DNA of 58,027 nt from NCBI GenBank assembly GCA_050117315.1, contig JASFMY010000026.1:1-58027 (forward strand), written 5' to 3'. This stretch comes from JANQIV01 sp050117315. Lineage in GTDB: Bacteria; Bacteroidota; Ignavibacteria; Ignavibacteriales; Melioribacteraceae. The position numbers were made by a program, and so were the translations under genes. Shown here piece after piece: positions 16,332 through 24,185 of this stretch. Under the pieces are notes generated by a model. The model had not been told where the DNA came from. It saw nothing but the letters and a program-made list of their open reading frames with translations, and did no database searches. Numbering within the stretch: the first letter of the stretch is position 1; the number at the start of each line of letters is the position of its first letter.

Positions 16332-17867
16332 ATGATTAGATTAACAAAGAAATTAGAAAACAAATATTTTATTGATAGTTTAGAAGATGAAAAAATATTG
16401 AGTTGCGAAGCTGGTTATAGATTAGTAACTATCAAAGCTTCTGATTGTTTAGAAGCTGAAGGAGTTAAATTAAGCGAATTACTTATCAAATTATATTCTG
16501 AAGAATTTAACATGTATCTTTATGATTATGAATTCTATAGTGAGAGCGACAAAGTATTCGAGTTTCAAGTTTGCGTTGATGAAGAATATTTAAAAGAATT
16601 TAATACATTGTATAATCAATTCAAAAGATCAGTAAATGATCTTTTAGAAGTTGAAGAAGAGGAAGAAATTTTAAAAGCTGAAGAAGAAACTATAGAAACT
16701 GAAAAAGAAGAAATTATAGAAGAAAAAGTTATAGAAACAAAAAAAGAAGAATCCAAGAAAGAAACTAAATATCAAATAGGTCAAATTCTTTACAATTGTG
16801 GAGATATGGCAAATAATTCGGGATGGTATAAAATTACAAACATAAACATTGACAAATTTGGTATTTTTTATGATGTAAAAGAAATAGGTGGTAATAGAAA
16901 AAATACTTATCATGAAGCATATATAAGCGAAGTTGATCGACTTAACGGATCAACAAGAATTGTTACTAAGGAAGCTAGGATTAAAGCAACTAATGAAACA
17001 TATGTAAAAAATGCATTAACTTCTTTAATTCTAAAAGATGCTAATGAAAAAGATCATGAAGAAAAAATAAAAGAAACTGAAGAAAAAGAATGGTATAAAA
17101 TAACTGATCATGAAGAAGAAGAAAAAAAAGAAATAATTAATGATTTAGTTGAAACTTGCAATGCTGGAATTAAAACAGAAAAAGAAATTAAGATTTATTT
17201 TAATAGATTAGCTAAAGATCAAAGGGTAAAAGCTCTTAATAAGTTTCAAAGAGAAAAAAATAGTGGTTTAGACATTAATTTATTTTATTATAGTACTTTT
17301 CTAAATGAAGAATTTTATTTATCTGAATTGCAAGAAATAAAATCAAAAATTATTAAATATATAGATTTTCTTGATAGTTTTAAAAACTCAATTATGGAAG
17401 AAATCAATAATTATCAAGAACAAATAAAAAATTTCAAGAAAGAACCTAAATTTTATAATAATACTTTCAAAATTTTAAAAGATGAGGATTTTAAAATAGT
17501 GAAATTAGATAGCGATACAACATTTGGTAATGGAAATCTTACTTATGAAAATGAATACACAATATTTAATAAAGACCTCGGATATGCTTCTATGAGTGGA
17601 CAGACACCATATATTCCTTTAGGTGGTAAAGCCGCATTAAAGGACCTAATAAATAAAAAGATTTTAGATGTAATACCTCATTGGATTAAGTCATCAACTT
17701 TTAAATATACATATAGATCAAGAGGGTTTTCTCCTTCTTGTCAGCCTATGAACGGATTAATAAATCATGAGAATCAAAAAGGATATAAATTTGAAGTTTT
17801 GACCTATAATCGAAAACTAACTTGTAAAGAAATATCTGATTTTGAATTAATTGATTTAAATGAATAG
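16332..17867 (+). CDS. large unknown acidic/charged protein (511 aa)
   Basis: First gene behind promoter P4. Residues about 100-145 are an almost pure Glu/Lys run, probably a long charged helix, separating an N-terminal domain (1-95) from a middle domain (about 147-210, QIGQILYNCGDMANNSGWYKI) and a C-terminal domain ending near 510 with an SRGFSPSCQPMNGL stretch. I recognise no family. High expected expression and first place in its operon suggest an early takeover or DNA-binding role, but this is inference. Confidence 0.65.
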   Translation: MIRLTKKLENKYFIDSLEDEKILSCEAGYRLVTIKASDCLEAEGVKLSELLIKLYSEEFNMYLYDYEFYSESDKVFEFQVCVDEEYLKEFNTLYNQFKRSVNDLLEVEEEEEILKAEEETIETEKEEIIEEKVIETKKEESKKETKYQIGQILYNCGDMANNSGWYKITNINIDKFGIFYDVKEIGGNRKNTYHEAYISEVDRLNGSTRIVTKEARIKATNETYVKNALTSLILKDANEKDHEEKIKETEEKEWYKITDHEEEEKKEIINDLVETCNAGIKTEKEIKIYFNRLAKDQRVKALNKFQREKNSGLDINLFYYSTFLNEEFYLSELQEIKSKIIKYIDFLDSFKNSIMEEINNYQEQIKNFKKEPKFYNNTFKILKDEDFKIVKLDSDTTFGNGNLTYENEYTIFNKDLGYASMSGQTPYIPLGGKAALKDLINKKILDVIPHWIKSSTFKYTYRSRGFSPSCQPMNGLINHENQKGYKFEVLTYNRKLTCKEISDFELIDLNE

Positions 17868-17882
17868 GGGATAAAATCCCCT
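17866..17882 (+). other. intergenic mRNA hairpin before a ribosome binding site
   Basis: AGGGGAT / ATCCCCT with an AAA loop, eight bases before the GGAGG of the next gene and without a T run. Likely mRNA stabiliser or processing hairpin rather than a terminator. Confidence 0.5.
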
Positions 17883-17896
17883 CTTAGGAGGATATT

Positions 17897-18184
17897 ATGA
17901 ATAATTTTAAATTAAAATATTTTGATAAAGAGAATAAATTATTTAATACTTTATGGACTAGTTCTTTTAATAAAGTATTAAAAGAAACAAAGAATAATAA
18001 TGATCTTATTGAGGTTATTGATAAAAATAAAAATGAAATAATTTGGTCAAAACCTGGGGGATTTCTAGCACAATGTATTTTTATTCAAAAATGTAGAACT
18101 ACTGATGAAGCGGCAGAAATGAGAAAATATTATGAAAATAATAAAAATCTATTATTATTAAAAATAATTAATGAATATAAATAA
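17897..18184 (+). CDS. hypothetical protein (95 aa)
   Basis: Preceded by AGGAGG. Mixed alpha/beta, ends in a helical Lys/Asn-rich segment. No motif recognised. Confidence 0.55.
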   Translation: MNNFKLKYFDKENKLFNTLWTSSFNKVLKETKNNNDLIEVIDKNKNEIIWSKPGGFLAQCIFIQKCRTTDEAAEMRKYYENNKNLLLLKIINEYK

Positions 18185-18207
18185 CAAAAAATGGGAGGAT
18201 TTATGCA

Positions 18208-18747
18208 ATGAATAGAAAATTAAGAATGTTTAAGAATGAAGAACAAAAGGAAAAGGCTGCATTATTAGCAGCGAATTTATTATTAGAAACTGAAGGTAAA
18301 ATAAATATTAAAGATTTAAAAAGTGTTATTAAAGGTATTGATATTTCTAAAAATTATGAAATTATTGTTTATCATGAAGCAAAATCTTTTAATAAACATA
18401 TGATGTTAAGCTCTATTCTACATGAGCATTCATGGGCTGGCGAAGATGGAGTAATAGAAAAAGCAGAAGTATTATATGGACCTAATATTGTCTTTGGAAA
18501 ATATATTGATAAATACTATTCAGACAATGGAAATATTATATCTTCTACAAATGAACAAATTAATGCAGACTTTGACATAAATTCTAATCATATTGTATAC
18601 ACAAAAACAAATTCTTGGAGTAAGTGGAGAAATGAGGAGCATTATGATGATTATGAATATAAATTGATTTGTTACTTGCCTAAAAATAAACCATATAAAT
18701 TAGATAGAAAAGCCCAAGCATTTATCAAAATGTTTGGAGGTGTTTAA
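18208..18747 (+). CDS. hypothetical protein (179 aa)
   Basis: Contains a conserved-looking HEHSWAGEDGVIEKAEVLYGPN stretch in two parts (H-E-H-S-W near residue 71) and several aromatic residues. No known catalytic motif can be assigned. GGGAGG lies upstream. Confidence 0.55.
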   Translation: MNRKLRMFKNEEQKEKAALLAANLLLETEGKINIKDLKSVIKGIDISKNYEIIVYHEAKSFNKHMMLSSILHEHSWAGEDGVIEKAEVLYGPNIVFGKYIDKYYSDNGNIISSTNEQINADFDINSNHIVYTKTNSWSKWRNEEHYDDYEYKLICYLPKNKPYKLDRKAQAFIKMFGGV

Positions 18748-18748
18748 A

Positions 18749-19009
18749 ATGCTAGGAATAAGTTTTAAATTAGATGAAGTTACTGGATATACGACATTAA
18801 GATTTTCAAAAAAATTATATAAAGAATCTTTTATTAAATTTTTAAAGGAAAAAGATGATTTTGAATTTTTAAAAACAAATAGAGTAAATCACGTTTTTAA
18901 ATATCGTGGCACTGTTGAAAATGCAGAATTTAACTTTAATGTTCACTATGTAACTTTTAAAAATTTAAATAATAGAATTTCAATGGAGAGGAATAAAAGC
19001 TATGAATAA
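18749..19009 (+). CDS. hypothetical protein (86 aa)
   Basis: ATG 18749 follows GGAGGTG and starts just after the previous stop. Alpha/beta small protein, no motif. Confidence 0.5.
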   Translation: MLGISFKLDEVTGYTTLRFSKKLYKESFIKFLKEKDDFEFLKTNRVNHVFKYRGTVENAEFNFNVHYVTFKNLNNRISMERNKSYE

Positions 19010-19481
19010 TACTCAAAAAAAGATATTTGTTAATACTGCTTTATGTAGTATTAACCCTAGATGGGGATATAATAAATATTTATATAAAAGTCTTTATCCT
19101 CTATATTCTAATCAAAACGTTATGATGATATATAGAGATTTACATGACAGAATTTTTGAAATTAAAAATGAAATTAAATATAAAGATGATTTTTTTACTT
19201 ATGAAAAATATGTTTTTGAGCTAAAAATAAGGGAACATCATAAAATTTATACAAATCCAAATGGAAATAACTTAATGCCTTCAAAAGAAAACAAAACTTT
19301 TATGTTTGAACTAATAAAAAATATCGTTAGCATAGCTTCAAAAAGTTTATATTTATATGACAATAGAAAATATTTTCTTGGCATAATTGAAAATGCAAAA
19401 ATAGATTGGGAATTATCTGAGAAGGAATTTTGGTCAAAATATTTTGGAGTGATTTGGAAAAATAGGGTGTTAAATCATTAA
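19002..19481 (+). CDS. hypothetical protein (159 aa)
   Basis: Overlaps the previous gene by 8 bases, with GGAG upstream of ATG 19002. Helical, aromatic-rich, basic. No motif recognised. Confidence 0.5.
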   Translation: MNNTQKKIFVNTALCSINPRWGYNKYLYKSLYPLYSNQNVMMIYRDLHDRIFEIKNEIKYKDDFFTYEKYVFELKIREHHKIYTNPNGNNLMPSKENKTFMFELIKNIVSIASKSLYLYDNRKYFLGIIENAKIDWELSEKEFWSKYFGVIWKNRVLNH

Positions 19482-19500
19482 GTTTAAGGAGTGGCAATGT

Positions 19501-19605
19501 ATGAAAATAACTTTAATAGTTATAGTAATTATAATTTTATTAATAATTTTTAGAAAACATTTTTGGGATATTATCGAATTATTAATTGAATTGCTTATCA
19601 GTTAG
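19501..19605 (+). CDS. single-pass membrane micropeptide (34 aa)
   Basis: ATG 19501 to TAG 19605 behind AAGGAG. Residues 4-17 are a near-continuous Ile/Leu/Val helix, followed by R-K-H and a second amphipathic segment. Probably a membrane micropeptide, possibly affecting membrane potential or superinfection. Confidence 0.55.
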   Translation: MKITLIVIVIIILLIIFRKHFWDIIELLIELLIS

Positions 19606-19617
19606 GAGGAAAAAACA

Positions 19618-19863
19618 ATGAAATATCATGACAGTTTTGTCAAGTTTTGGATTATAAAAAGAGTTAAGAAAAAAATACATAAAATAGGATTTAAGGCTGA
19701 ACAGATAAGAACATGTTTATTAAGAAGTTTTGGATTTTGGTTTTGTGCTGATTGTCAGAAGTTTCATAGTGCAAGAGTAATAAATTTTAATAATGATGAT
19801 GGTTTTTCTGATGGATCATGTGATCCAGAATATTTGGAAAAGCTTGAAAAAGCAGAGATATAA
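19618..19863 (+). CDS. basic small protein with C-x2-C (81 aa)
   Basis: Basic N-terminus, a hydrophobic FGFWFCADCQKFH stretch with C-x2-C and His, then an acidic C-terminus with another Cys. May bind one metal. AGGAGG precedes it. Confidence 0.5.
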   Translation: MKYHDSFVKFWIIKRVKKKIHKIGFKAEQIRTCLLRSFGFWFCADCQKFHSARVINFNNDDGFSDGSCDPEYLEKLEKAEI

Positions 19864-19885
19864 AAAAGGCTGATATTATCAGCCC
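19863..19885 (-). terminator. hairpin with T run on the - strand
   Basis: GGCTGAT and its complement are flanked on the left by A6, which makes a terminator for - strand transcription although no - strand gene lies nearby. On the + strand it is a 3' end hairpin for the upstream operon. Confidence 0.5.
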
Positions 19886-19932
19886 TGAAAAGTAGTAATA
19901 ATTATTTAAATTTTTTAAAACATATATATTAT

Positions 19933-19968
19933 ATCATTTTGTCCTAAATACAACTAGGGCAAAATGAT
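19933..19968. promoter_or_regulatory. inverted repeat (operator or leader hairpin) before HTH gene
   Basis: ATCATTTTGTCCTA (19933-19946) pairs with TAGGGCAAAATGAT (19955-19968), 13 of 14 plus one G-T. It ends 21 bases before the HTH gene, downstream of an AT-rich candidate -10, consistent with autoregulation. Confidence 0.6.
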
Positions 19969-19989
19969 AAATAAAGTGAGGTTGATAAT

Positions 19990-20319
19990 ATGTCAATGAC
20001 AAAGAAAAAAATATATGATAATACAAAAACAAAGAAGCTTGAAAACGCTTTAAAAATGTTAAAAATATTGAAAGAAGAAGGAAGAAAAAAAGCTCCTGAA
20101 CTCGCAAAAAGACTGGGGCTTAATAACAAAAGATCGATTTATTATTACAAGCGGACATTAGAAATTTTAGGACATAAAATCGAAACTTATGGCGGTTATG
20201 ATGGTGGATATGAACTCATTGAGCCTGAAAGATTGTCGGAATCAGAGCTGGATTTTATTGCTGAAAAAATTAACAATGAAAAATTAATGAAAAAAATTGA
20301 AAGAATTAATAAAAGATAA
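19990..20319 (+). CDS. DeoR/WYL-type helix-turn-helix protein without effector domain
   Basis: 109 aa. Residues 18-75 fit the winged HTH at the N-terminus of WYL/DeoR regulators: KMLKILKEEGRKKAPELAKR, LGLNNKRSIYYYKRTLEILG, then the GGYDGGYEL wing. The WYL sensor domain is absent, so it is a stand-alone DNA-binding protein. GAGGTTGATA precedes it, and a palindrome lies just upstream. Confidence 0.75.
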   Translation: MSMTKKKIYDNTKTKKLENALKMLKILKEEGRKKAPELAKRLGLNNKRSIYYYKRTLEILGHKIETYGGYDGGYELIEPERLSESELDFIAEKINNEKLMKKIERINKR

Positions 20320-20338
20320 TAATAGGAGGAATTTGGAA

Positions 20339-20980
20339 ATGAATAAATATACAAATAATCAAGTTTTGAAAATAACATTAATAATTATAGGTGGAATATT
20401 TTTTCTCAGTTTTTTGACATGTTTGGGTGTTGGTGGGTTTCTTTTAAGTGATGATTCCCAAAATACTCAAAAGTCTACAAATAAAATTGTAGCCAAAGAC
20501 AAAGTAGTTAAAAAGAAGAATAATGATAATAAGAATAAATCTAATTTAGCAAAAGACAAAATAAAAAATAAAAAAACTTTATCTCCTGAAGATAAAATAA
20601 AAAGGAAATCAACTGAAATTGTAACACCAAAACCGACTAAAAAGCCAAAACCAACTAAAAAAATTAATACCCTTGATGTACAATTAGCGATACTAAGAGA
20701 AAATTTTGGAGGTATCGCAGATATAACATATAAAAAAGAAATTAAAACAATAGAAATATTACCAACTGATAAATCATTTATGATCGAAGTTATGCAAGCT
20801 CACAATGGAGATGCAACAAAATTGGCAGTTTGGAAAGAATTAAAAGAAAATATAAAGTTGATATCTACAAAAATAGAAAATAAAGAAGTTATGTTGGTAA
20901 TACCAAATAACTTAAATAAAGAAAATTATATATTGATTGTTAATAACGGAATAGTACTATATGACTTTGTAAAGGAGTGA
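20339..20980 (+). CDS. membrane-anchored protein with Lys/Pro-rich linker
   Basis: 213 aa from ATG 20339 (AGGAGG upstream). A single N-terminal membrane helix at residues 9-33 (LIIIGGIFFLSFLTCLGVGG) is followed by about 75 residues of Lys/Asn/Pro-rich linker with TPKPTKKPKPTKK, then a compact C-terminal domain. Probably exported with the C-terminus outside. Surface exclusion or host-envelope interaction is plausible from topology only. Confidence 0.65.
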   Translation: MNKYTNNQVLKITLIIIGGIFFLSFLTCLGVGGFLLSDDSQNTQKSTNKIVAKDKVVKKKNNDNKNKSNLAKDKIKNKKTLSPEDKIKRKSTEIVTPKPTKKPKPTKKINTLDVQLAILRENFGGIADITYKKEIKTIEILPTDKSFMIEVMQAHNGDATKLAVWKELKENIKLISTKIENKEVMLVIPNNLNKENYILIVNNGIVLYDFVKE

Positions 20981-20984
20981 TTAA

Positions 20985-21149
20985 ATGTATAATGACATTG
21001 TAAATAGTTATAATAGATATATTGAGGGAAAAGAGATAGAAGAACAAAACAAAAGGGAAAAGATAATTCAATCCAATAATAAAAGTTCTGATGAAAATAA
21101 ATTTAGAGAAAATTTAAAAAAGGTAAAGGAGAATTTAAGAAATGTTTAA
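20985..21149 (+). CDS. small charged protein (54 aa)
   Basis: ATG 20985 behind AAGGAG; Lys/Glu/Asn-rich helix. Overlaps the next gene by 8 bases. Confidence 0.5.
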   Translation: MYNDIVNSYNRYIEGKEIEEQNKREKIIQSNNKSSDENKFRENLKKVKENLRNV

Positions 21150-21342
21150 AAAAGAACAAAATTCGGGAATTATAGATGAATCAATATCAATTCATAAACA
21201 ATTAGAACTTTTGACAGATAATCAAGCAATACTTGAAAAGAAACATCAAAAATTATGTGATTATATTAAAACTTTGGAAGCTATTATAAAAAATAACCAA
21301 AAAAGGATTAATAAACTTGAAGATCAATTTAAAAAAAATTAA
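21142..21342 (+). CDS. coiled-coil protein (66 aa)
   Basis: Heptad-like LEKKHQKLCDYIKTLEAIIK predicts one long coiled coil. The leader GGTAAAGGAGAATTTAA and the start of the protein (F-K-K-E-x-N-S) recur at the next gene, suggesting duplication. Confidence 0.55.
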   Translation: MFKKEQNSGIIDESISIHKQLELLTDNQAILEKKHQKLCDYIKTLEAIIKNNQKRINKLEDQFKKN

Positions 21343-21366
21343 AACAGGTAAAGGAGAATTTAAAAA

Positions 21367-21726
21367 ATGTTTGATAGCTTTAAAAAAGAAAAAAATTCGG
21401 CAAAAAAAAGTATTATAAGTATGTTGGAAACCATTAAGGAAGCTTTAGAAACTGTAGAATTAAAGTCTGAAGTAATTCTAGTTGATGAAATTATTGATAA
21501 TATTAATGATTCGATTAATGAAAATCATGATGCTAGAACTTACAAAAAGCCATGTTATATTGATATAGATTATTCCACTAATTCTAAAGATAATGATTCT
21601 ATTATTATCAAAAATAATAAAGGACAGATTAATAATGTAAGTGGCAATGGTAGCATTAATTCAAATCAAATAATAAAACAAACTATAAAATATAATAAAA
21701 GATCGAATAAATTTTATTATGAATAA
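21367..21726 (+). CDS. hypothetical protein (119 aa)
   Basis: N-terminus shares F-K-K-E-K-N-S and the ribosome-binding leader with the preceding gene. Acidic helical first half; the C-terminal half is Asn/Lys/Ser-rich and likely disordered. Last gene before a strong terminator. Confidence 0.5.
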   Translation: MFDSFKKEKNSAKKSIISMLETIKEALETVELKSEVILVDEIIDNINDSINENHDARTYKKPCYIDIDYSTNSKDNDSIIIKNNKGQINNVSGNGSINSNQIIKQTIKYNKRSNKFYYE

Positions 21727-21764
21727 TATTTAAACATAATGCTTTAAATAAATAAAATAATGTT

Positions 21765-21800
21765 AAGGAAGCTTAGAAATTCTAAGCTTCCTTTTGTTTT
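21765..21800 (+). terminator. rho-independent terminator
   Basis: AAGGAAGCTTAGAA pairs almost perfectly with TCTAAGCTTCCTT, followed by TTTGTTTT. Closes the 16332-21726 operon. Confidence 0.88.
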
Positions 21801-21821
21801 CTTAAATATTTATAGTACAAT
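21794..21821 (+). promoter_or_regulatory. candidate promoter for the ParB/terminase operon
   Basis: TTGTTT (21794-21799), 16 bases, TACAAT (21816-21821). Moderate match overlapping the terminator tail. Confidence 0.5.
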
Positions 21822-21848
21822 ATATTTAAAAGTAGAGGAGATGATGTC

Positions 21849-22712
21849 TTGAAAATTAAAAAGTTATCAATGAGCGAATTAATCAATGCTGAATATAACC
21901 CAAGAAAAGATTTGCAAGAAAGTGATCCAGAATATCAAAAGATAAAGAAAAGTATTGATGAATTTGGTTATATTGAGCCGATTATCGTTAATGAAAATTG
22001 TGAAAATAATAAGTATAGAATAATTGGAGGTCATCAAAGAGTAAAAGTATTAAATGATTTAGGTTATACCGATATTGATTGTGTTGTTGTTGGTCTTGAT
22101 GAAACAAAAGAAAAAGCTTTAAATGTAGCACTCAACAAAATATCTGGTGAATGGGATAATGAAAAGCTTTATGAAATTTTAAAAGATTTCAATGATGACG
22201 ATTTTCTTTTAACTGGATTCGATAATCAAGAATTTAAAGATTTAGAAGAAGAATTCAAAAGTCTTGGAAATAATAATAATGATTCTTCGGGATCTGGTAG
22301 TAATGAAAATGATGAAAATAGATATACTGATAAAATTGCATCTCCAGAATATACTCCTAAAATGGATGAAGCTCCACCAATTAATGAATTAGTTAATGTT
22401 GATAGAACAAAAGAATTAATTAATAAAATTAATAAAAGTAATATCGATCAAGATTTAAAAGATTTTTTAACTCTTGCCGCAAATAGATTTTTAACCTTCA
22501 ATTATGAAAATATCGCAGAATTTTATTGCCATCAAAATAAAGAGACTCAAGAATTAATGGAAGATTTAGCTTTAATTATAATTGATTATGAAAAAGCTAT
22601 CGCTAATGGGCTTGTTGATTTTTCAAAAAAAATAAATGAATTAAGAGAAGATGAATTAAATAATAATGATAATGAAGTTGAAGGGCCATTTGGAGAGGAT
22701 GATTTTAATTGA
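21849..22712 (+). CDS. ParB-like nuclease domain protein
   Basis: 287 aa. The N-terminal ParB fold (about 1-110) has NPRKD near residue 17, G-G-H-Q-R near 58 and ALNKISGEWD near 95, the version often found in phages beside DNA-modification genes rather than in chromosome partition. The C-terminal half is acidic and Asn-rich with a helical segment. TTG 21849 is the only suitable start. It directly precedes a TAGT-like glycosyltransferase and the terminase genes. Confidence 0.8.
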   Translation: MKIKKLSMSELINAEYNPRKDLQESDPEYQKIKKSIDEFGYIEPIIVNENCENNKYRIIGGHQRVKVLNDLGYTDIDCVVVGLDETKEKALNVALNKISGEWDNEKLYEILKDFNDDDFLLTGFDNQEFKDLEEEFKSLGNNNNDSSGSGSNENDENRYTDKIASPEYTPKMDEAPPINELVNVDRTKELINKINKSNIDQDLKDFLTLAANRFLTFNYENIAEFYCHQNKETQELMEDLALIIIDYEKAIANGLVDFSKKINELREDELNNNDNEVEGPFGEDDFN

Positions 22713-23575
22713 GAAAAGATTTTTGTGTTTTTATTTTAAGTCATGGTCGTGCTGATAAAATACATACGATTGATATGTTAAATAATCTTGGTTATTCTGG
22801 CAAATGGTTTATTTTGATCGATAATGAAGACGAAACAGCCGATCAATATTTTGAGAAATATGGAACTGAAAAAGTTTTAATGTTTGACAAAAAAGAAGCA
22901 TGTAAAAAGACTGATCAAGGAGATAATTTTAACCATAGAAAGACTGTAGTATCGGCAAGAAATATCTGTTTTGATATTGCTAAAGAAAAAGGATTTAAAT
23001 ATTTTATGGAGCTTGATGATGATTATAAATCAATGAATTATCGATTTAATAAGAATTTAGATTACAAACATACAAAAATTAGAATTCCAATATTAGATAA
23101 TATTATTGATGAAATGATTAAATTTCTTGAATATAACAAAGATATTCTAACCGTTACATTCGCTCAAGGTGGGGATTATATTGGGGGAACAAATAACCCA
23201 ATGGGAGCAGCTATAAGATTAAAAAGAAAAGCTATGAATAGCTTTATATGTAGTGTAGACAGAAGGTTTAGTTTTTTAGGAAATGTAAATGAAGATACGA
23301 CAACCTATGTAAAATTAGGACAAGAAGGTAAAATTTTTGTAATGCTTAATCATATCGCACTAGAACAAATACAAACCCAAAAACAATCAGGAGGAATGAC
23401 AACTATATATTTAGAACAAGGAACATATGTTAAAAGTTTTTATACTGTAATGTATTGTCCATCATGTGTAAAAATTTCTATGATAATAAATAATGATTCA
23501 AAAAGAATACATCATAAAATCAAGTGGAAAAATGCTGTTCCATGTATATTAAACGAGAAATTTAAAAAGAGTTGA
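22709..23575 (+). CDS. TAGT-like glycosyltransferase
   Basis: 288 aa. Fits the TET-associated glycosyltransferase family of phages: SHGRADKI at residues 10-17, L-I-D-N-E-D, the R-x-x-x-V-S-A-R-N segment, and L-D-D-D-Y near residue 101 as the metal/sugar-nucleotide DxD motif. Family members are linked to glycosylation of modified DNA bases. No TET/JBP oxygenase, DNA methylase or base-modifying gene is seen here, so the acceptor may be different. TTG start overlaps the ParB stop. Confidence 0.75.
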   Translation: MRKDFCVFILSHGRADKIHTIDMLNNLGYSGKWFILIDNEDETADQYFEKYGTEKVLMFDKKEACKKTDQGDNFNHRKTVVSARNICFDIAKEKGFKYFMELDDDYKSMNYRFNKNLDYKHTKIRIPILDNIIDEMIKFLEYNKDILTVTFAQGGDYIGGTNNPMGAAIRLKRKAMNSFICSVDRRFSFLGNVNEDTTTYVKLGQEGKIFVMLNHIALEQIQTQKQSGGMTTIYLEQGTYVKSFYTVMYCPSCVKISMIINNDSKRIHHKIKWKNAVPCILNEKFKKS

Positions 23576-23579
23576 TATT

Positions 23580-24185
23580 ATGTCAAAAGTCAAAAAAGCA
23601 GGAAGAAAAAATGCATATGATACAATAATTTATCCTCAATTAGATCAAATTAGATTTTGGCTTAATGAAGGTTATTCGCACCAGCAAATTTATAAAATGT
23701 TGGGAGTAAGTGAAGCAACTTTCTATAAATATTCTACATTAAAAACAGAGTTTAAAGAGGTGCTAAAGAACAGCAAACAACAATTAGAAATCAAACTAAC
23801 GGAAGCATTATATAAAGAAGGTCAAGGCTTTGAACATACTGAAGTACAAACAGAATTAGAAGAAGATGTAATAATTGATAATGGTGAGGAAAAAGTAATA
23901 AAAAGAAAAAAGAAACAAAAAAAAATTACAAAATTTCATAGAGGAAATGTTAACGCTTTAATTTTTGCTCTATGTAATAGATTTCCTGCTAAATGGAAAA
24001 GAGTTGATCAAGAAATTATTGAAGAATTTGAAAAGGGAAGAATTAAACTTAACATTACAGATGAACATATACAAAATGCCTTCAAAGCTTTATATCCTGC
24101 AATTGATGATGACGACTATAAGCAATTAGAAAAAGAAATTAAGGAAGAAGAGGATAAAAATGCAGAAAACAAAGAAGAAAAATAA
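23580..24185 (+). CDS. terS: terminase small subunit
   Basis: 201 aa. N-terminal HTH (about 20-55: FWLNEGYSHQQIYKMLGVSEATFYKY) followed by a coiled-coil oligomerisation region and an acidic C-terminus. It binds the packaging site and loads TerL. Overlaps terL by 26 bases. Confidence 0.8.
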   Translation: MSKVKKAGRKNAYDTIIYPQLDQIRFWLNEGYSHQQIYKMLGVSEATFYKYSTLKTEFKEVLKNSKQQLEIKLTEALYKEGQGFEHTEVQTELEEDVIIDNGEEKVIKRKKKQKKITKFHRGNVNALIFALCNRFPAKWKRVDQEIIEEFEKGRIKLNITDEHIQNAFKALYPAIDDDDYKQLEKEIKEEEDKNAENKEEK

